64,000 nt of DNA from Opitutaceae bacterium TAV5 (GCA_000242935.3 CP007053.1:2651001-2715000); one strand, 5' to 3'; positions 1 through 8,780 are shown, numbered from the stretch's first letter. A program made the numbers and translations. Notes: generated from the sequence alone by a model not told the origin.

Positions 1-536
1 GAGACGAGCTGCGTCACGCTGTTGCCGAGCACCTGGTTGATGCTTTCCACGTCGTTGGTGACGCGGGCCATCAGTTCGCCGTGGGCGCGGCGGTCGAAGA
101 AGCGCAGCGGCAGGCGTTGCAGCCGGTCGAAGAGATCGATGCGCAGGGCGCGCAGGGTGCGCTGGGAGGCGCCGGCCATGATCCAGGCCTGGAGGAAGCC
201 GGACGCGGCCGAGAGCGCATAGACCAGCAGCATGAGGCCGAGGGTGCGGGCGAGGCCGTCGAGTTCGCGGGGGACGATGTGGCGGTCGATGACGCGGCCG
301 AGCAGGAGGGGGCCGGCGAGGTCGAACGCCACGGAGCCGGCGACCAGCAGGCCGGTGAGGATCAGGGCGAGCCGTTCGCGGCGGAGATAACCCCAGAGGC
401 GCAGGACGGTGCCGGTCGCGTTCCTGGCGCGTTCCACGGGCGCCTGGAAGCCGGCTCCGGGACCGCCGCGCCGTCCCGGCATGGGCGGCATCCGGTCCTC
501 GGCGGAGGGCTGGCGTTGCGGGTCATTCGCCTTCAT
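1..536 (-). CDS. ABC exporter subunit, membrane domain (partial)
   Basis: Only the first 178 or so codons are in the window; the gene runs off the left edge. It begins with a Gly/Pro/Arg-rich cytoplasmic leader, then hydrophobic helices typical of type I ABC exporter membrane domains. The motif ELMARVTNDVESINQ, seen near the window edge, is the conserved cytoplasmic segment of this fold. The ATG at 536 overlaps the last 14 bases of the upstream exporter gene, so the two are almost certainly co-translated partners. The nucleotide-binding domain lies outside the window. Because the neighbour carries a degenerate ATPase site, this subunit is expected to hold the canonical one. Confidence 0.9.
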   Translation of the reverse strand, partial: MKANDPQRQPSAEDRMPPMPGRRGGPGAGFQAPVERARNATGTVLRLWGYLRRERLALILTGLLVAGSVAFDLAGPLLLGRVIDRHIVPRELDGLARTLGLMLLVYALSAASGFLQAWIMAGASQRTLRALRIDLFDRLQRLPLRFFDRRAHGELMARVTNDVESINQVLGNSVTQLV

Positions 537-2283
537 GCGGCGTGGCTCCTTTCTCGATCTGCGACTGGTAAATCTCCCGGTAAACGGGGCTGGTTTCGAG
601 CAGGGTGGCGTGCGTGCCCGCGGCGACGAGCTGGCCTTCGTCGAGCACGAGGATCCGGTCGGCGTCGACGACTGTGCTGATGCGCTGGGCGATGATGATG
701 CGCGTCTGGCAAAAGTCCTGCGCGGAGAGGGCGTCGCGGATGAGCGACTCCGTGCGCAGGTCAACGGCGCTGGTGCTGTCGTCGAGGATCAGCACGGCGG
801 GGCGAGGCAGGAGGGCACGGGCGATGCCGAGGCGCTGTTTCTGTCCGCCGGAAAGGGTGACGCCGCGCTGGCCGACGGCGGTGGCGTAGCCCTCCGGCAT
901 GTGGGAAATGAAGGTGTCGGCCTGCGCGGTGCGGGCGGCGTCGGCGACGAGTTCGGGCGGGGCGTCGGGCCGGGCGAAGGCGATGTTTTCCCCCACGGTG
1001 GAGCCGAAGAGGACCGGCTCCTGCAGGGCAATGCCGACGTGGCGGTGGAGGTCGGCCTCGGGGATGTTGCGCACGTCCACGCCGTCGAGCGTGACGCGGC
1101 CTTCGGTCGCGTCGTAAAAACGCGGGATGAGGTGCGCGAGGGTGGACTTGCCCGAGCCGGTGGCGCCGAGGATGGCGACCGTCTGGCCGGGCCCGGCGGT
1201 GAAGCTGATGTTTTTCAGGACCGGATTCCCTCCTTCGCCGGCGTAGCTGAAGCTCACGTTTTCGAAGGCGACGCGCCCCTCGACGCGAGGAGGAAGCGCG
1301 CGCGACGGCGAGGCGGAAGCGGGTTTCAGGCTCGGCCTGGCTTCGAGGATTTCGGCGATGCGCCGGACCGACGCATGCGCGCGGGACATCTGGACGACCA
1401 TGAAGCTGAAAAAGGCCAGCGACATGAGGGCGTGCATGAGGTAGTTGATAAAGGCCACGATCTCGCCCACCTGCAGGTCGCCGGTCCGGACGCGGTGGGC
1501 GCCGGCCCAGAGCACGGCCACGATGCCGACATTGAGCGTGAGCATCATGAAGGGCTGGAGCCGGGCGCCGGTGCGGATGGCCTCGACCGTGCGGCGCACC
1601 AGCGTGTGGTTGACCCGGGCGAAGCGTTCCGACTCGTGGCCGGCGCGCGCGAAGGCCTTGACGACGCGGCTGCCGGCGAGGTTTTCCTGAAGGACGGTGT
1701 TCACGTCGTCGAGCCCTTGCTGCACCTGGCGGTAGAGCGGAAAGGTTTTGCGGGAGATGATGACGAGCGCCGTCACCAGGATGGGGATGATGACAAGAAA
1801 CAGCAGACTGAGCCGCGGACTCGTGAGCACCGCCATGACGATGCTCCCGACGAGCAGGAGCGGCGTGCGCACCATGCCGCGCAGGAGCATGACGGCCATG
1901 TCCTGCACCTGGTTGACGTCGCTGGTCAGGCGCGTGATGAGAGGGCCGGTTTCGAGCCGGTCGAGATCGGCGAAGGAGAGGGACTGGACCTTGTGAAACA
2001 CCGACCGGCGCAGGCTGGCGCCAAAACCGAGGCCCGCGCGCACGGCAAAAAAACCGCAACCGCCGCCGCAGACCAGGCCGCCGACGGCGGCGGCCAGCAT
2101 GAAAAACGCCGTGTGAGTGACCGTCGCCAGGTCGGACTGGCCGATACCCTGGTCGATGATGTGCTGCACGAAACGCGGCTGCAAAAGATCGAGCACGACT
2201 TCCCCCGTCATGAGCAGAGGCGCGATGAGGATGGGGAGCCAGTGGCCGCGAAGGCAGGGAAGGAGCTGACGCAAGGCGCGCAT
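523..2283 (-). CDS. ABC exporter subunit with degenerate ATPase site
   Basis: A 586-residue fused exporter half: membrane domain at about residues 1-320, ATPase domain at about 335-580. Visible motifs are Walker A GATGSGKST (373-381), signature LSGGQ (477-481) and Walker B ending LILDD (498-502). The catalytic Glu that normally follows Walker B is Asp502, and the switch His is Gln (IIIAQRIST, about 530-538). Both changes are known from the degenerate subunit of heterodimeric exporters such as TM287/288, LmrCD and BmrCD. I chose the ATG at 2283 because it begins a normal exporter N-terminus; an upstream frame from 2403 adds 40 atypical residues. Substrate is unknown; multidrug or lipid-like compounds are usual for the family. 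Confidence 0.93.
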   Translation of the reverse strand: MRALRQLLPCLRGHWLPILIAPLLMTGEVVLDLLQPRFVQHIIDQGIGQSDLATVTHTAFFMLAAAVGGLVCGGGCGFFAVRAGLGFGASLRRSVFHKVQSLSFADLDRLETGPLITRLTSDVNQVQDMAVMLLRGMVRTPLLLVGSIVMAVLTSPRLSLLFLVIIPILVTALVIISRKTFPLYRQVQQGLDDVNTVLQENLAGSRVVKAFARAGHESERFARVNHTLVRRTVEAIRTGARLQPFMMLTLNVGIVAVLWAGAHRVRTGDLQVGEIVAFINYLMHALMSLAFFSFMVVQMSRAHASVRRIAEILEARPSLKPASASPSRALPPRVEGRVAFENVSFSYAGEGGNPVLKNISFTAGPGQTVAILGATGSGKSTLAHLIPRFYDATEGRVTLDGVDVRNIPEADLHRHVGIALQEPVLFGSTVGENIAFARPDAPPELVADAARTAQADTFISHMPEGYATAVGQRGVTLSGGQKQRLGIARALLPRPAVLILDDSTSAVDLRTESLIRDALSAQDFCQTRIIIAQRISTVVDADRILVLDEGQLVAAGTHATLLETSPVYREIYQSQIEKGATPHEGE

Positions 2284-2440
2284 CGGCGGCGTATTACGCA
2301 GACGAATCTGGCCAGGAAGCGCATCCTGGACAAGGCCGGGAAGGCGACGGGAGCAAGGATGCGTAACAGCCGGTGCGTATGAACATATGACACCGGATCT
2401 CAAACCGGCGCCGGGAAAAATGCGACGGGAAATTGTTCAC

Positions 2441-2469
2441 GCCGTCCACGGGCAAGATGCCCGTGCCAC
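2441..2469. repeat. REP-like palindrome, family A
   Basis: An inverted repeat built on CACGGGCAAGATGCCCGTG, preceded by GCCGTC and followed by CCAC. It is one of about ten copies or relatives in this window. It lies in the 321-base gap between the divergent ABC exporter and IclR genes. Confidence 0.75.
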
Positions 2470-2490
2470 CTCCGACGGAAAGTGCGTCCG

Positions 2491-2515
2491 TTGTTTTTTC
2501 TGTATTGAAAAACAA
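2491..2515. promoter_or_regulatory. candidate operator between divergent genes
   Basis: Inverted repeat with arms TTGTTTTT and AAAAACAA separated by nine bases, lying 90 bases upstream of the IclR start and in the divergent promoter region of the ABC exporter. IclR proteins bind short palindromes and usually control their own promoter, so this is a plausible site. The rest of the 2284-2604 gap shows only the family A palindrome and no gene. Confidence 0.3.
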
Positions 2516-2604
2516 AATCCAATAGGCGACTTGAGCGATCCGGCTTTCCGTCGCAGGATTACCCCGTTCAACGAATCCGAGCGCCAACCTCCAGACCTGT
2601 CCCC

Positions 2605-3363
2605 ATGTCCGCCCACACCGTTCCCATTCTGAAAAAAGCCATCGCCGTGCTGCGTGCCGTGGCGGAAGGGAAGGGGGACGCGACCACGACCAAGGCGCTG
2701 GCGCAGACGCTCGGGCTGCCGCATTCCAGCACGTATCGGATTTTGCAGACGTTTCTCGCCGAAGACTGGGTGCGCGCCTCCGCCGCCGGGCAGCACGAGA
2801 TCTCGTTCGGGTTGCTGCCGCTGCTCCAGCCGCTGTCGCGTCACGAACTGTTGATCGAAACCGTCCGCGAACCGCTCCGCCAACTGGCGCGCGAGACCGG
2901 ACTCACCGCCAAGATTTCCGTCCGCCAGGGTGACAACGCCATTACGATTTTCCGGGTCGAGTCGCCGCGCGCCACGTCCGTCAACGTGAAGATTGGCGCG
3001 GCGTTTCACCTCGTGCTGGGTTCGTCCGGCAGCGTGTTGATGAGCCCGCTGTCCGCGACGGAGCGCGAGGCGATCATCGCCGCTGCCCCCGCCGACTGCT
3101 GGCAAAACCAGAAACCGGCCGACATCGCCGCGCGGCTTCGCGAACTGGCGCGTTACGGACGTTGCTCGGATCTCGGTCACTACCGCACCGATCACTCCGC
3201 CATGTCCGCTCCGCTGCGCGACCGCTCCGGCCGTATCGTTGCCGCGCTCACGGTGATCGGTTTCCCGCAGGATTTCGAACCCGCGCCACGCAAGGCCGCC
3301 TCGCGTCACCTGCTCGCCTGCGCGGAGCAATGCAACCGGCTCCTCGCAGGCACCGGGAATTGA
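2605..3363 (+). CDS. IclR-family transcriptional regulator
   Basis: A 252-residue protein with an N-terminal winged helix-turn-helix (about residues 5-65, including TKALAQTLGLPHSSTYRILQ) and a C-terminal IclR effector domain (about 85-245). Length is normal for the family. IclR proteins sense small carboxylated metabolites and often repress sugar-acid catabolic genes. It lies just upstream of, and in the same direction as, the uxuA-SDR-RraA genes, so it probably regulates hexuronate use; that link is inferred from position only. No strong ribosome-binding site precedes the ATG. Confidence 0.9.
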   Translation: MSAHTVPILKKAIAVLRAVAEGKGDATTTKALAQTLGLPHSSTYRILQTFLAEDWVRASAAGQHEISFGLLPLLQPLSRHELLIETVREPLRQLARETGLTAKISVRQGDNAITIFRVESPRATSVNVKIGAAFHLVLGSSGSVLMSPLSATEREAIIAAAPADCWQNQKPADIAARLRELARYGRCSDLGHYRTDHSAMSAPLRDRSGRIVAALTVIGFPQDFEPAPRKAASRHLLACAEQCNRLLAGTGN

Positions 3364-3371
3364 TTCCGGTT

Positions 3372-3506
3372 TTTTACACGAAGGACGCAAAGAACGCGAA
3401 GGACACAATCCAAAGATCAGGATTACAACCTGTTTATAATTAGTTAAATATGATAACTCCATTTCGCCTCATAATCTTCGCGTTCTTCGCGATCTTTGTG
3501 TAAAAA
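3372..3506. repeat. imperfect long inverted repeat, CACGAAG family
   Basis: Left arm at 3372-3402 (ACACGAAGGACGCAAAGAAC and following) pairs imperfectly with the right arm at 3475-3506 (TTCGCGTTCTTCGCGATC and following). The loop is AT-rich, unlike the surrounding DNA. It lies between the IclR gene and uxuA and could form a long hairpin in the transcript. No coding capacity is seen. Confidence 0.65.
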
Positions 3507-3517
3507 TTCCCCGTCCG

Positions 3518-4489
3518 ATGATTCTCGCCGATTTTCTCCCCGCCAAACCCGACCGTTCCTGGCAATTCGCCCGCCAGGCCGGCGTCACGCACGCGATCTG
3601 CAAGTGCGCGCCCGAGCTCACCGGTCTGCCCGCGCCCGACAACATCGACGCGCTGCGCACGATCCGCGACCGTTTTAGCGAAGCCGGCCTCACGCTCGCC
3701 GGGCTCGAAGGCGACGAGTTCGACATGCAACGCATCAAGCTGGGCCTGCCGGGTCGCGATGAAGATATCGCCCGCTATCAGCAGATGCTCCGCAATATGG
3801 GCGAACTCGGCATCGGTCTGCTCTGCTACAACTTCATGGCGACCATCGGCTGGTGTCGCACCGGCACCCATGTTGTCACCCGCGGCGGTGCCATTACCAA
3901 TCGCTTCGACGCCTCCCGCCTCGACCCGGCTCCCGTTCCCGAAGGCCAGCGCGTAACTGAAGAGAAACTACGCGAAAACTATGCGTACTTCATCACCCGC
4001 GTTCTCCCCGTCGCCGAGCAGGCGGGTGTGAAAATGGGCCTCCATCCCGACGACCCGCCACTCTCGCCGTTGCGCGGGGTCGGGCGAATCTTTACTTCCG
4101 CCGACGCCTTCGCGTGGGCCATGTCACTCAGCGACTCGCCCGCGCACGGCATCACGTATTGCCAGGCCAACTTCCTCGCCATGGGCGAGGACATCGTCGC
4201 CACCGCGCACCGCTTCGCCGACCGCATCGTGTTTGTCCATTTCCGCGACATCAACGGCACCCGGGAAAATTTCACCGAAACCTTTCACGACAACGGCCCC
4301 ACCGACATGCCGGCGATGCTCCGTCTCTACGGCCAGGAACTCGGCCTGCGGGTGCCGATCCGCGTCGATCACGTGCCTTCGCTCGCCGGCGAGGAAGACC
4401 TGCCGCACGGCTACGCCACGCTCGGCCGGCTCTTCGCCATCGGCTATATGAAAGGTATTCTGGATACACATCGCATTTCCTACTCATGA
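3518..4489 (+). CDS. uxuA: D-mannonate dehydratase (UxuA family)
   Basis: Predicted to convert D-mannonate to 2-keto-3-deoxygluconate in hexuronate breakdown (EC 4.2.1.8). The 323-residue TIM-barrel protein shows family landmarks: HPDDP (176-180), the ITYCQANF segment with Cys215, VHFRD with His241, and RVDHVP with Asp284/His285, which together form the metal and substrate site. It is shorter than the E. coli enzyme (394 residues) but the active-site segments are all present. Its stop codon overlaps the start of the following SDR gene (ATGA), showing translational coupling. Weakly related sugar-acid dehydratases of the same fold cannot be excluded. Confidence 0.88.
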   Translation: MILADFLPAKPDRSWQFARQAGVTHAICKCAPELTGLPAPDNIDALRTIRDRFSEAGLTLAGLEGDEFDMQRIKLGLPGRDEDIARYQQMLRNMGELGIGLLCYNFMATIGWCRTGTHVVTRGGAITNRFDASRLDPAPVPEGQRVTEEKLRENYAYFITRVLPVAEQAGVKMGLHPDDPPLSPLRGVGRIFTSADAFAWAMSLSDSPAHGITYCQANFLAMGEDIVATAHRFADRIVFVHFRDINGTRENFTETFHDNGPTDMPAMLRLYGQELGLRVPIRVDHVPSLAGEEDLPHGYATLGRLFAIGYMKGILDTHRISYS

Positions 4490-5277
4490 GCACCGAATCC
4501 TCCTCCACACTCGAGCGCTTCCGGATCAAGGGCCGCCGCGCTCTCGTCACCGGTTCCAGCCGCGGCATCGGCGCCGCCATCGCCCTCGCGTTCGCCGAAG
4601 CGGGCGCGGATGTGGCGATCCACTACACGGGTAACGCCGCCCAGGCGCGCGATGTGGCCGCGCGCGCGGCCGCCTTGGGCGTGCGCACCGGTGTGGTGCA
4701 GGCCGATCTCGGCGAGGTCGACGGCGCCCGGCGCGCTTGGGACGGAGCGGTGGAGGCGCTCGGCGGCGCGCCCGACATCCTCGTTCTCAATGCCTCCGTG
4801 CAACTCCCGCGCTCCGACTGGCTGACCATCCCGCGCGAGGAGTTCGACCAACAGGTCAACGTCAACCTGCACGCGAGCCTGGAGCTTTGCCAGCTCGCCG
4901 CGCCCGCGATGACGGCGCAACGCTGGGGCCGTATCGTCACCGTGGGCAGCGTGCAGGAAGTGCGTCCGCATCCGCACATGGTCGTGTATGCCGCCACCAA
5001 GTGCGCACAGACCTCGCTTGCCGTGAACCTCGCCCGCCAGCTCGCGCCGCATGGCGTGACGGTCAACAACCTCGCGCCTGGCGTCATCCTTACCGACCGC
5101 AACACCGGCCGCCTCGCCGACGAAACCTACGCCGCCAAGGTCCGCGCCTCGATTCCGGTCGCCGACTTCGGCACGCCCGCCGACTGCGCCGGCGTCGCGC
5201 TCCTGCTCTGTTCCGATGCGGGGCGCTATATCACCGGGCAAAACCTCTTCGTCGATGGCGGGTTCGGGCTGGCCTGA
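4486..5277 (+). CDS. SDR oxidoreductase, possible mannonate oxidoreductase
   Basis: A 263-residue classical short-chain dehydrogenase. Visible are the cofactor motif TGSSRGIG (22-29), LNAS in place of NNAG, catalytic Ser155, and Tyr168-x3-Lys172 (YAATK). The usual C-terminal ending around ITGQNLFVDGGF is present. The ATG at 4486 overlaps the uxuA stop codon. In Bacillus the fructuronate/mannonate oxidoreductase is an SDR, and this gene's coupling to uxuA suggests it makes D-mannonate from D-fructuronate, or handles a related sugar acid. The family is certain; the substrate is inferred from context. Confidence 0.85.
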   Translation: MSTESSSTLERFRIKGRRALVTGSSRGIGAAIALAFAEAGADVAIHYTGNAAQARDVAARAAALGVRTGVVQADLGEVDGARRAWDGAVEALGGAPDILVLNASVQLPRSDWLTIPREEFDQQVNVNLHASLELCQLAAPAMTAQRWGRIVTVGSVQEVRPHPHMVVYAATKCAQTSLAVNLARQLAPHGVTVNNLAPGVILTDRNTGRLADETYAAKVRASIPVADFGTPADCAGVALLLCSDAGRYITGQNLFVDGGFGLA

Positions 5278-5336
5278 GGCGAACCGGAAACGCCATGCCC
5301 GACCTGCCCACAGAAAACTGAAAGACCGAGATCCCG

Positions 5337-5420
5337 GAGGCGGCGCTCCTGGCGCCGTCACCACTACGTAGCGGCATGCCTCTGTGCATGCCGGACGCGG
5401 GCGGGACGCCCGCGCCACTT
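5337..5420. repeat. cluster of three intergenic palindromes
   Basis: Three adjacent hairpins: one around GGCGCTCCTGGCGCC, one around GGCATGCCTCTGTGCATGCC, and one around GCGGGCGGGACGCCCGC followed by GCCACTTTTT. The last could also act as a weak terminator. The cluster separates the uxuA-SDR pair from the RraA-like gene, so the latter may have a separate transcript level. Confidence 0.65.
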
Positions 5421-5460
5421 TTTCACCCGCCAGAACAATAACCGCATCACGACATAAACC

Positions 5461-6222
5461 ATGAGCAAAGACCTGAATGCCGATATCGACGCCTACAAAA
5501 AAGAAGTGGGCATGATGAACCTCGAGAAGCTGATCGCGCAGCGCGAATACATCTCGACCCAGCCGTTGCCGATTCCCGAAAAGGAATTGCTGGCGCGTTA
5601 CGAACAGCTCTACACGGGCGCGGTGAGCGACGTGTTGCGGGAACACGCGCTGCTCGACCAGGCATTGCCCGGTCACCTGAAGCCGCTGCGCCCCGAACTT
5701 ACCGTGGCGGGTATCGCCTTCACGGTGAAGAGCGCGCCCAACGTCAAAATCACCGGCGAGATGACCTACCGCACGCAGATGCTCACCGAGTTGAAGCCCG
5801 ACAGTCTCGTCGTGTGGGACACTTCCGGCGACGAGAAAGCCACGCTCTGGGGCGGCGTCATGACGGCGACGGCGGTCGGCCTCGGTGTGAAGGGGGCCGT
5901 CATCGACGGCGGCATCCGCGACACGCACCAGATCCTCGAAAAGAAATTCCCGCTCTTCTACAAGCATCGCATCCCGAATGGCTCGCTCGGTCGCTGCCTG
6001 ATCACGCATTACCAGATTCCGATCAAGATCGGCGACGCCGTTATCCGCCCCGGCGACGTGATCCTTGGCGATATCGACGGCGTGGTCGTCGTGCCGCGCG
6101 ATATCGCGTACGAGGTGCTGCTCCGCGCCGAGGAGATTCGCGGCAACGAGAAAAAGATTTTTTCGTGGGTCGCCGAAGGCCAGACGCTGGAGCAGATCAC
6201 GGAAAAGGGCGGGTATTTCTGA
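5461..6222 (+). CDS. RraA-like protein, possible aldolase or dehydratase
   Basis: A 253-residue protein of the RraA/HMG-aldolase-like fold. It has the glycine-rich core GVKGAVIDGGIRDTHQI, in which the Arg-Asp pair is the usual substrate and metal site, and the closing segment GDVILGDIDGVVVVPRDI. Family members include 4-hydroxy-4-methyl-2-oxoglutarate aldolases, oxaloacetate decarboxylases and sugar-acid enzymes; RNase E inhibition is only one known role. Position after uxuA and an SDR favours a step in sugar-acid catabolism. An N-terminal extension of about 40 residues precedes the core. The precise reaction cannot be read from sequence. Confidence 0.82.
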   Translation: MSKDLNADIDAYKKEVGMMNLEKLIAQREYISTQPLPIPEKELLARYEQLYTGAVSDVLREHALLDQALPGHLKPLRPELTVAGIAFTVKSAPNVKITGEMTYRTQMLTELKPDSLVVWDTSGDEKATLWGGVMTATAVGLGVKGAVIDGGIRDTHQILEKKFPLFYKHRIPNGSLGRCLITHYQIPIKIGDAVIRPGDVILGDIDGVVVVPRDIAYEVLLRAEEIRGNEKKIFSWVAEGQTLEQITEKGGYF

Positions 6223-6242
6223 GCGACTCCGGATGCCGGATG

Positions 6243-6665
6243 AACCACGGAGGTACGGAGCCAAAACCGGGTTCTTTTTTAACCACGGATTGCACGGATA
6301 AAAACCGGATAAAGGCAGGGATTTTCAGGGGAAACAGGTATCCTCCCATCCGTGTAATCTCCGAAGATCCGTAAAGCTACCCTGAAAAATCGTACGCGGA
6401 AGCGTATGATTTCCCTCAGTGCGGATGCGTTCCGGATTCAAACCGGGATGGCCACAAAAAACACAAAATTCCTTTCTGTCCGACGGGAATCTCCCGGGCG
6501 CTTATAAGCGCGATGGAGGATTTCATGCGCGGTGTGTTTTTTCGTGTTTTTCGTGGCCATTCTTTCCGTCCCTTTGGCTACGGCGTAGCCGCTCCAGGCA
6601 ATCCGTGGGGAAAATGAATGCAGACGCGGGGCGCCGCCAACCGGTGTCTCCGTGCCTCTGTGGTT
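6243..6665. repeat. nested inverted repeats filling a 500-base gap
   Basis: The gap 6223-6723 has no convincing gene. Three nested pairs are visible. The outer pair is AACCACGGAGGTACGG (6243-6258) against CCGTGCCTCTGTGGTT (6650-6665). An inner pair is CACGGATTGCACGGAT (about 6281) against ATCCGTGTAATCTCCG (about 6350). A third is TGGCCACAAAAAACACAAAA (about 6449) against the complementary stretch ending CGTGGCCA (about 6558). Short open frames here are made of repeat sequence. Confidence 0.7.
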
Positions 6666-6723
6666 AAAAATTCCGTCAAACGGTGTCGTATTTCGTATCC
6701 TTTCGTGTGTTGAGTGGGCGATC

Positions 6724-7356
6724 ATGAACATCGGCCTTCTCGGCGGCAGTTTCGATCCGGTCCACAACGGCCACCTCACGGTGGCGCGCGAGGTGCTGGC
6801 GCGGTTTCCGCTCGACCGTGTGCTGTTCATACCGGCAGCCCAGGCGCCGCTCAAGCCGTCCGCCGTCCGCGCCTCCGCGGAGGACCGGCTGGCTCTCCTG
6901 CGCGCCGCCATCGGCGACACGCCCGGCCTTGAAATCTGCGATTTCGAACTCCGGAAGGGCGGGGTCAGTTATACGGTCGATACGCTGCGCCACCTGCGCA
7001 CGGTGTACCCGCCGGAGAGCAACCGGCTGTTCTGGATCTTCGGGGCGGACCAGCTTGCGCAGCTTCCGCGGTGGCGGGAACCCGGCGAACTGGTGCAGCT
7101 GGCCGAGTTTGTCTGCGTGACGCGTCCGGGTCATGCCCTCCCGCCGCCTCCGCCGGTTCCCGGCCTGCGGGTGCATTTTGTGGATACGCCGCCGGTGGAT
7201 GTCAGTTCCACGGAATTGCGGGCTCGGATCGCCCGGGGAGAACCGGTGGAGGCATGGATGCCGAACAACGCGATTGAGTATCTGCGGAAAACCGGCCTCT
7301 ATCGCGACGCATGTCCAACACCCGCACCCGCCCGGATACCACCCGCGAACTCCTGA
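6724..7356 (+). CDS. nadD: nicotinate-nucleotide adenylyltransferase
   Basis: Makes deamido-NAD from nicotinate mononucleotide and ATP (EC 2.7.7.18). The 210-residue protein starts with the nucleotidyltransferase signature GGSFDPVHNGHL (residues 7-18) and ends with DVSSTELRARI, the SSTxxR motif that binds ATP phosphates. I chose the ATG at 6724 because the signature follows directly; upstream in-frame codons fall in repeat DNA. The 3' end overlaps rsfS by 46 bases, the common nadD-rsfS arrangement, implying one transcript. Confidence 0.95.
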   Translation: MNIGLLGGSFDPVHNGHLTVAREVLARFPLDRVLFIPAAQAPLKPSAVRASAEDRLALLRAAIGDTPGLEICDFELRKGGVSYTVDTLRHLRTVYPPESNRLFWIFGADQLAQLPRWREPGELVQLAEFVCVTRPGHALPPPPPVPGLRVHFVDTPPVDVSSTELRARIARGEPVEAWMPNNAIEYLRKTGLYRDACPTPAPARIPPANS

Positions 7357-7883
7357 GAAACGTCGTCATCGCGCTCGCCGACAAGAAGGCCGAGCAGCTT
7401 GCCGTTCTCCACGTCACGCAGTCCGACATTACCGATTACCTGGTGCTGGCCACGGGCAATTCCGACCCGCACCTGCGCGCCTTGCGCATCGAGGCCGAGC
7501 GCATTCTCGACACGGCCAAGGCTCCGATCGCCGGCATGGAACAGGGCGGCTACGGCAGCGGCTGGACCGTGGTCGACGCCTACCAGATCATGATCCACCT
7601 TTTCACGGCCGAGCAGCGCGCCAACTACGCGCTCGAACGCCTCTGGAAGGATGCCGAAGTCGTTGACATCGGAAAACTCGTCACCCCGCCGAAAGCACCG
7701 AAAGCGACGAAAAAGCCGGCGGCAAAAACCGGCGTTGCGAAATCTGCGAAGGCGCCGGCGAAAAAAGTTTCGGTCAAGAAAGGGGCGGTGAAGGCCGCGA
7801 AAACCTCCGGAGCGACGAAAAAGCCGGCCGCCGGAAAGGCCAAGGTCGCGGCGGGGAAGAAGAAGCAGGCCGCTCCGCTATAA
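7311..7883 (+). CDS. rsfS: ribosome silencing factor with Lys/Ala-rich tail
   Basis: RsfS binds uL14 on the 50S subunit and blocks subunit joining in stationary phase. The domain spans about residues 10-120 (DITDYLVLATGNSD, MEQGGYGSGWTVVDAYQIMIHLF). After it comes a tail of about 65 residues rich in Lys, Ala and Pro (repeated KPA, KKA and AKT-like units), absent from usual family members of 105-130 residues. The tail resembles disordered nucleic-acid-binding tails. The start lies 46 bases inside nadD, in another frame. Its stop overlaps the end of the convergent YgjP-like gene by six bases. Confidence 0.93.
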   Translation: MSNTRTRPDTTRELLRNVVIALADKKAEQLAVLHVTQSDITDYLVLATGNSDPHLRALRIEAERILDTAKAPIAGMEQGGYGSGWTVVDAYQIMIHLFTAEQRANYALERLWKDAEVVDIGKLVTPPKAPKATKKPAAKTGVAKSAKAPAKKVSVKKGAVKAAKTSGATKKPAAGKAKVAAGKKKQAAPL

Positions 7884-8720
7884 CCCGAGCAGCGAGCCGT
7901 TGCGCTTGAGCCAGAGTTCGGCGGCACGCCAGCCGGGGCAGACCTCTTCCACGCGCGCCCAGAACCGGGCGGAGTGGTTCATCTCCTTCAGGTGCATGAG
8001 CTCGTGGTAAATGATGTAGTCGCGCACGCTTTCAGGCGTCTGGATGAGGCGCCAGTTGAGCGAGATCACGCCGCCCGTGGTGCACGAGCCCCAGCGCGTG
8101 CGCTGGTTGCGCACCGTCACTTCGTGGACCGGCATGCCGGTGACCGTCGCCAGTTCCCAGGTGCGGGCCGGCAGCTCCACCCTCGCCAGTCGCTGGAAGT
8201 GCGCTTCCAGCGTGGGCCGCAGGTCTCCGGAGAACGCCGGCACGCGAAACACATCCGCACCGAGGCAGACTTGCGGGCGCGCCCCCTCGACGGCCTTGCG
8301 GATTTCGGCAAGCTCGCCGCGCCAGAGCACATGCGTGCCGACCGGCCAGACGGTGGCGCCGCGCGGACGCGTGCGCTGGCGGGCCCGGGCGCGTTCCAGC
8401 CAGGCGGTGTGCTGCTCGACGAAGGTGCGCGCCTCGCGCTCGCTGCCGCGGGCCGGGATGGTGGCCACGGCGACACCATCGCGCCGCAGCGTCAGCCGGT
8501 AATTCCGGGCGCGGGCGCTGCGTTCGTAGAGGACGGGCGGCGGTGCGGTTTCCGCTTCGGCGGGTTCCAGATCCCCGGCCGGCGCTTCCGGGTCCGCCAC
8601 GTAACTGGCGGGCGCAGGCGGTTCCGGCGGTTCTGGCGGAAAAAATGGCGAAGCGGCGGCGCGCGCCGGCGGCGCGTTGACCGTCTCCAGGCCGAACAAA
8701 TCAAAAAAACTCTGCTGCAC
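7878..8720 (-). CDS. YgjP-like zinc metallohydrolase
   Basis: A 280-residue protein of the YgjP (DUF45) family of predicted zinc proteases. It has RTRWGSC (207-213), then HELMH (239-243) and a third ligand in NHSARFW (His249), the family metal site. The first 65 residues are Pro/Glu-rich and probably disordered. A longer frame upstream reads through a REP-like repeat and is not credible. I therefore chose the GTG at 8720, preceded by AAGGTGA at suitable spacing; a GTG at 8729 is the alternative. In vivo substrates are unknown. Confidence 0.82.
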   Translation of the reverse strand: MQQSFFDLFGLETVNAPPARAAASPFFPPEPPEPPAPASYVADPEAPAGDLEPAEAETAPPPVLYERSARARNYRLTLRRDGVAVATIPARGSEREARTFVEQHTAWLERARARQRTRPRGATVWPVGTHVLWRGELAEIRKAVEGARPQVCLGADVFRVPAFSGDLRPTLEAHFQRLARVELPARTWELATVTGMPVHEVTVRNQRTRWGSCTTGGVISLNWRLIQTPESVRDYIIYHELMHLKEMNHSARFWARVEEVCPGWRAAELWLKRNGSLLGL

Positions 8721-8780
8721 TGCGCTCACCTTGGGGAGGGCGAATAAACAGGCCAACGTTTGCAGGGCGAGCGTTGTTTG

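Noticed and set aside
409-2382. A long open frame on the plus strand opposite the ABC exporter gene.
   Set aside because: It is antisense to a gene with clear ABC motifs and reads as repetitive Gly/Asp/Arg-rich sequence typical of high-GC shadow frames.
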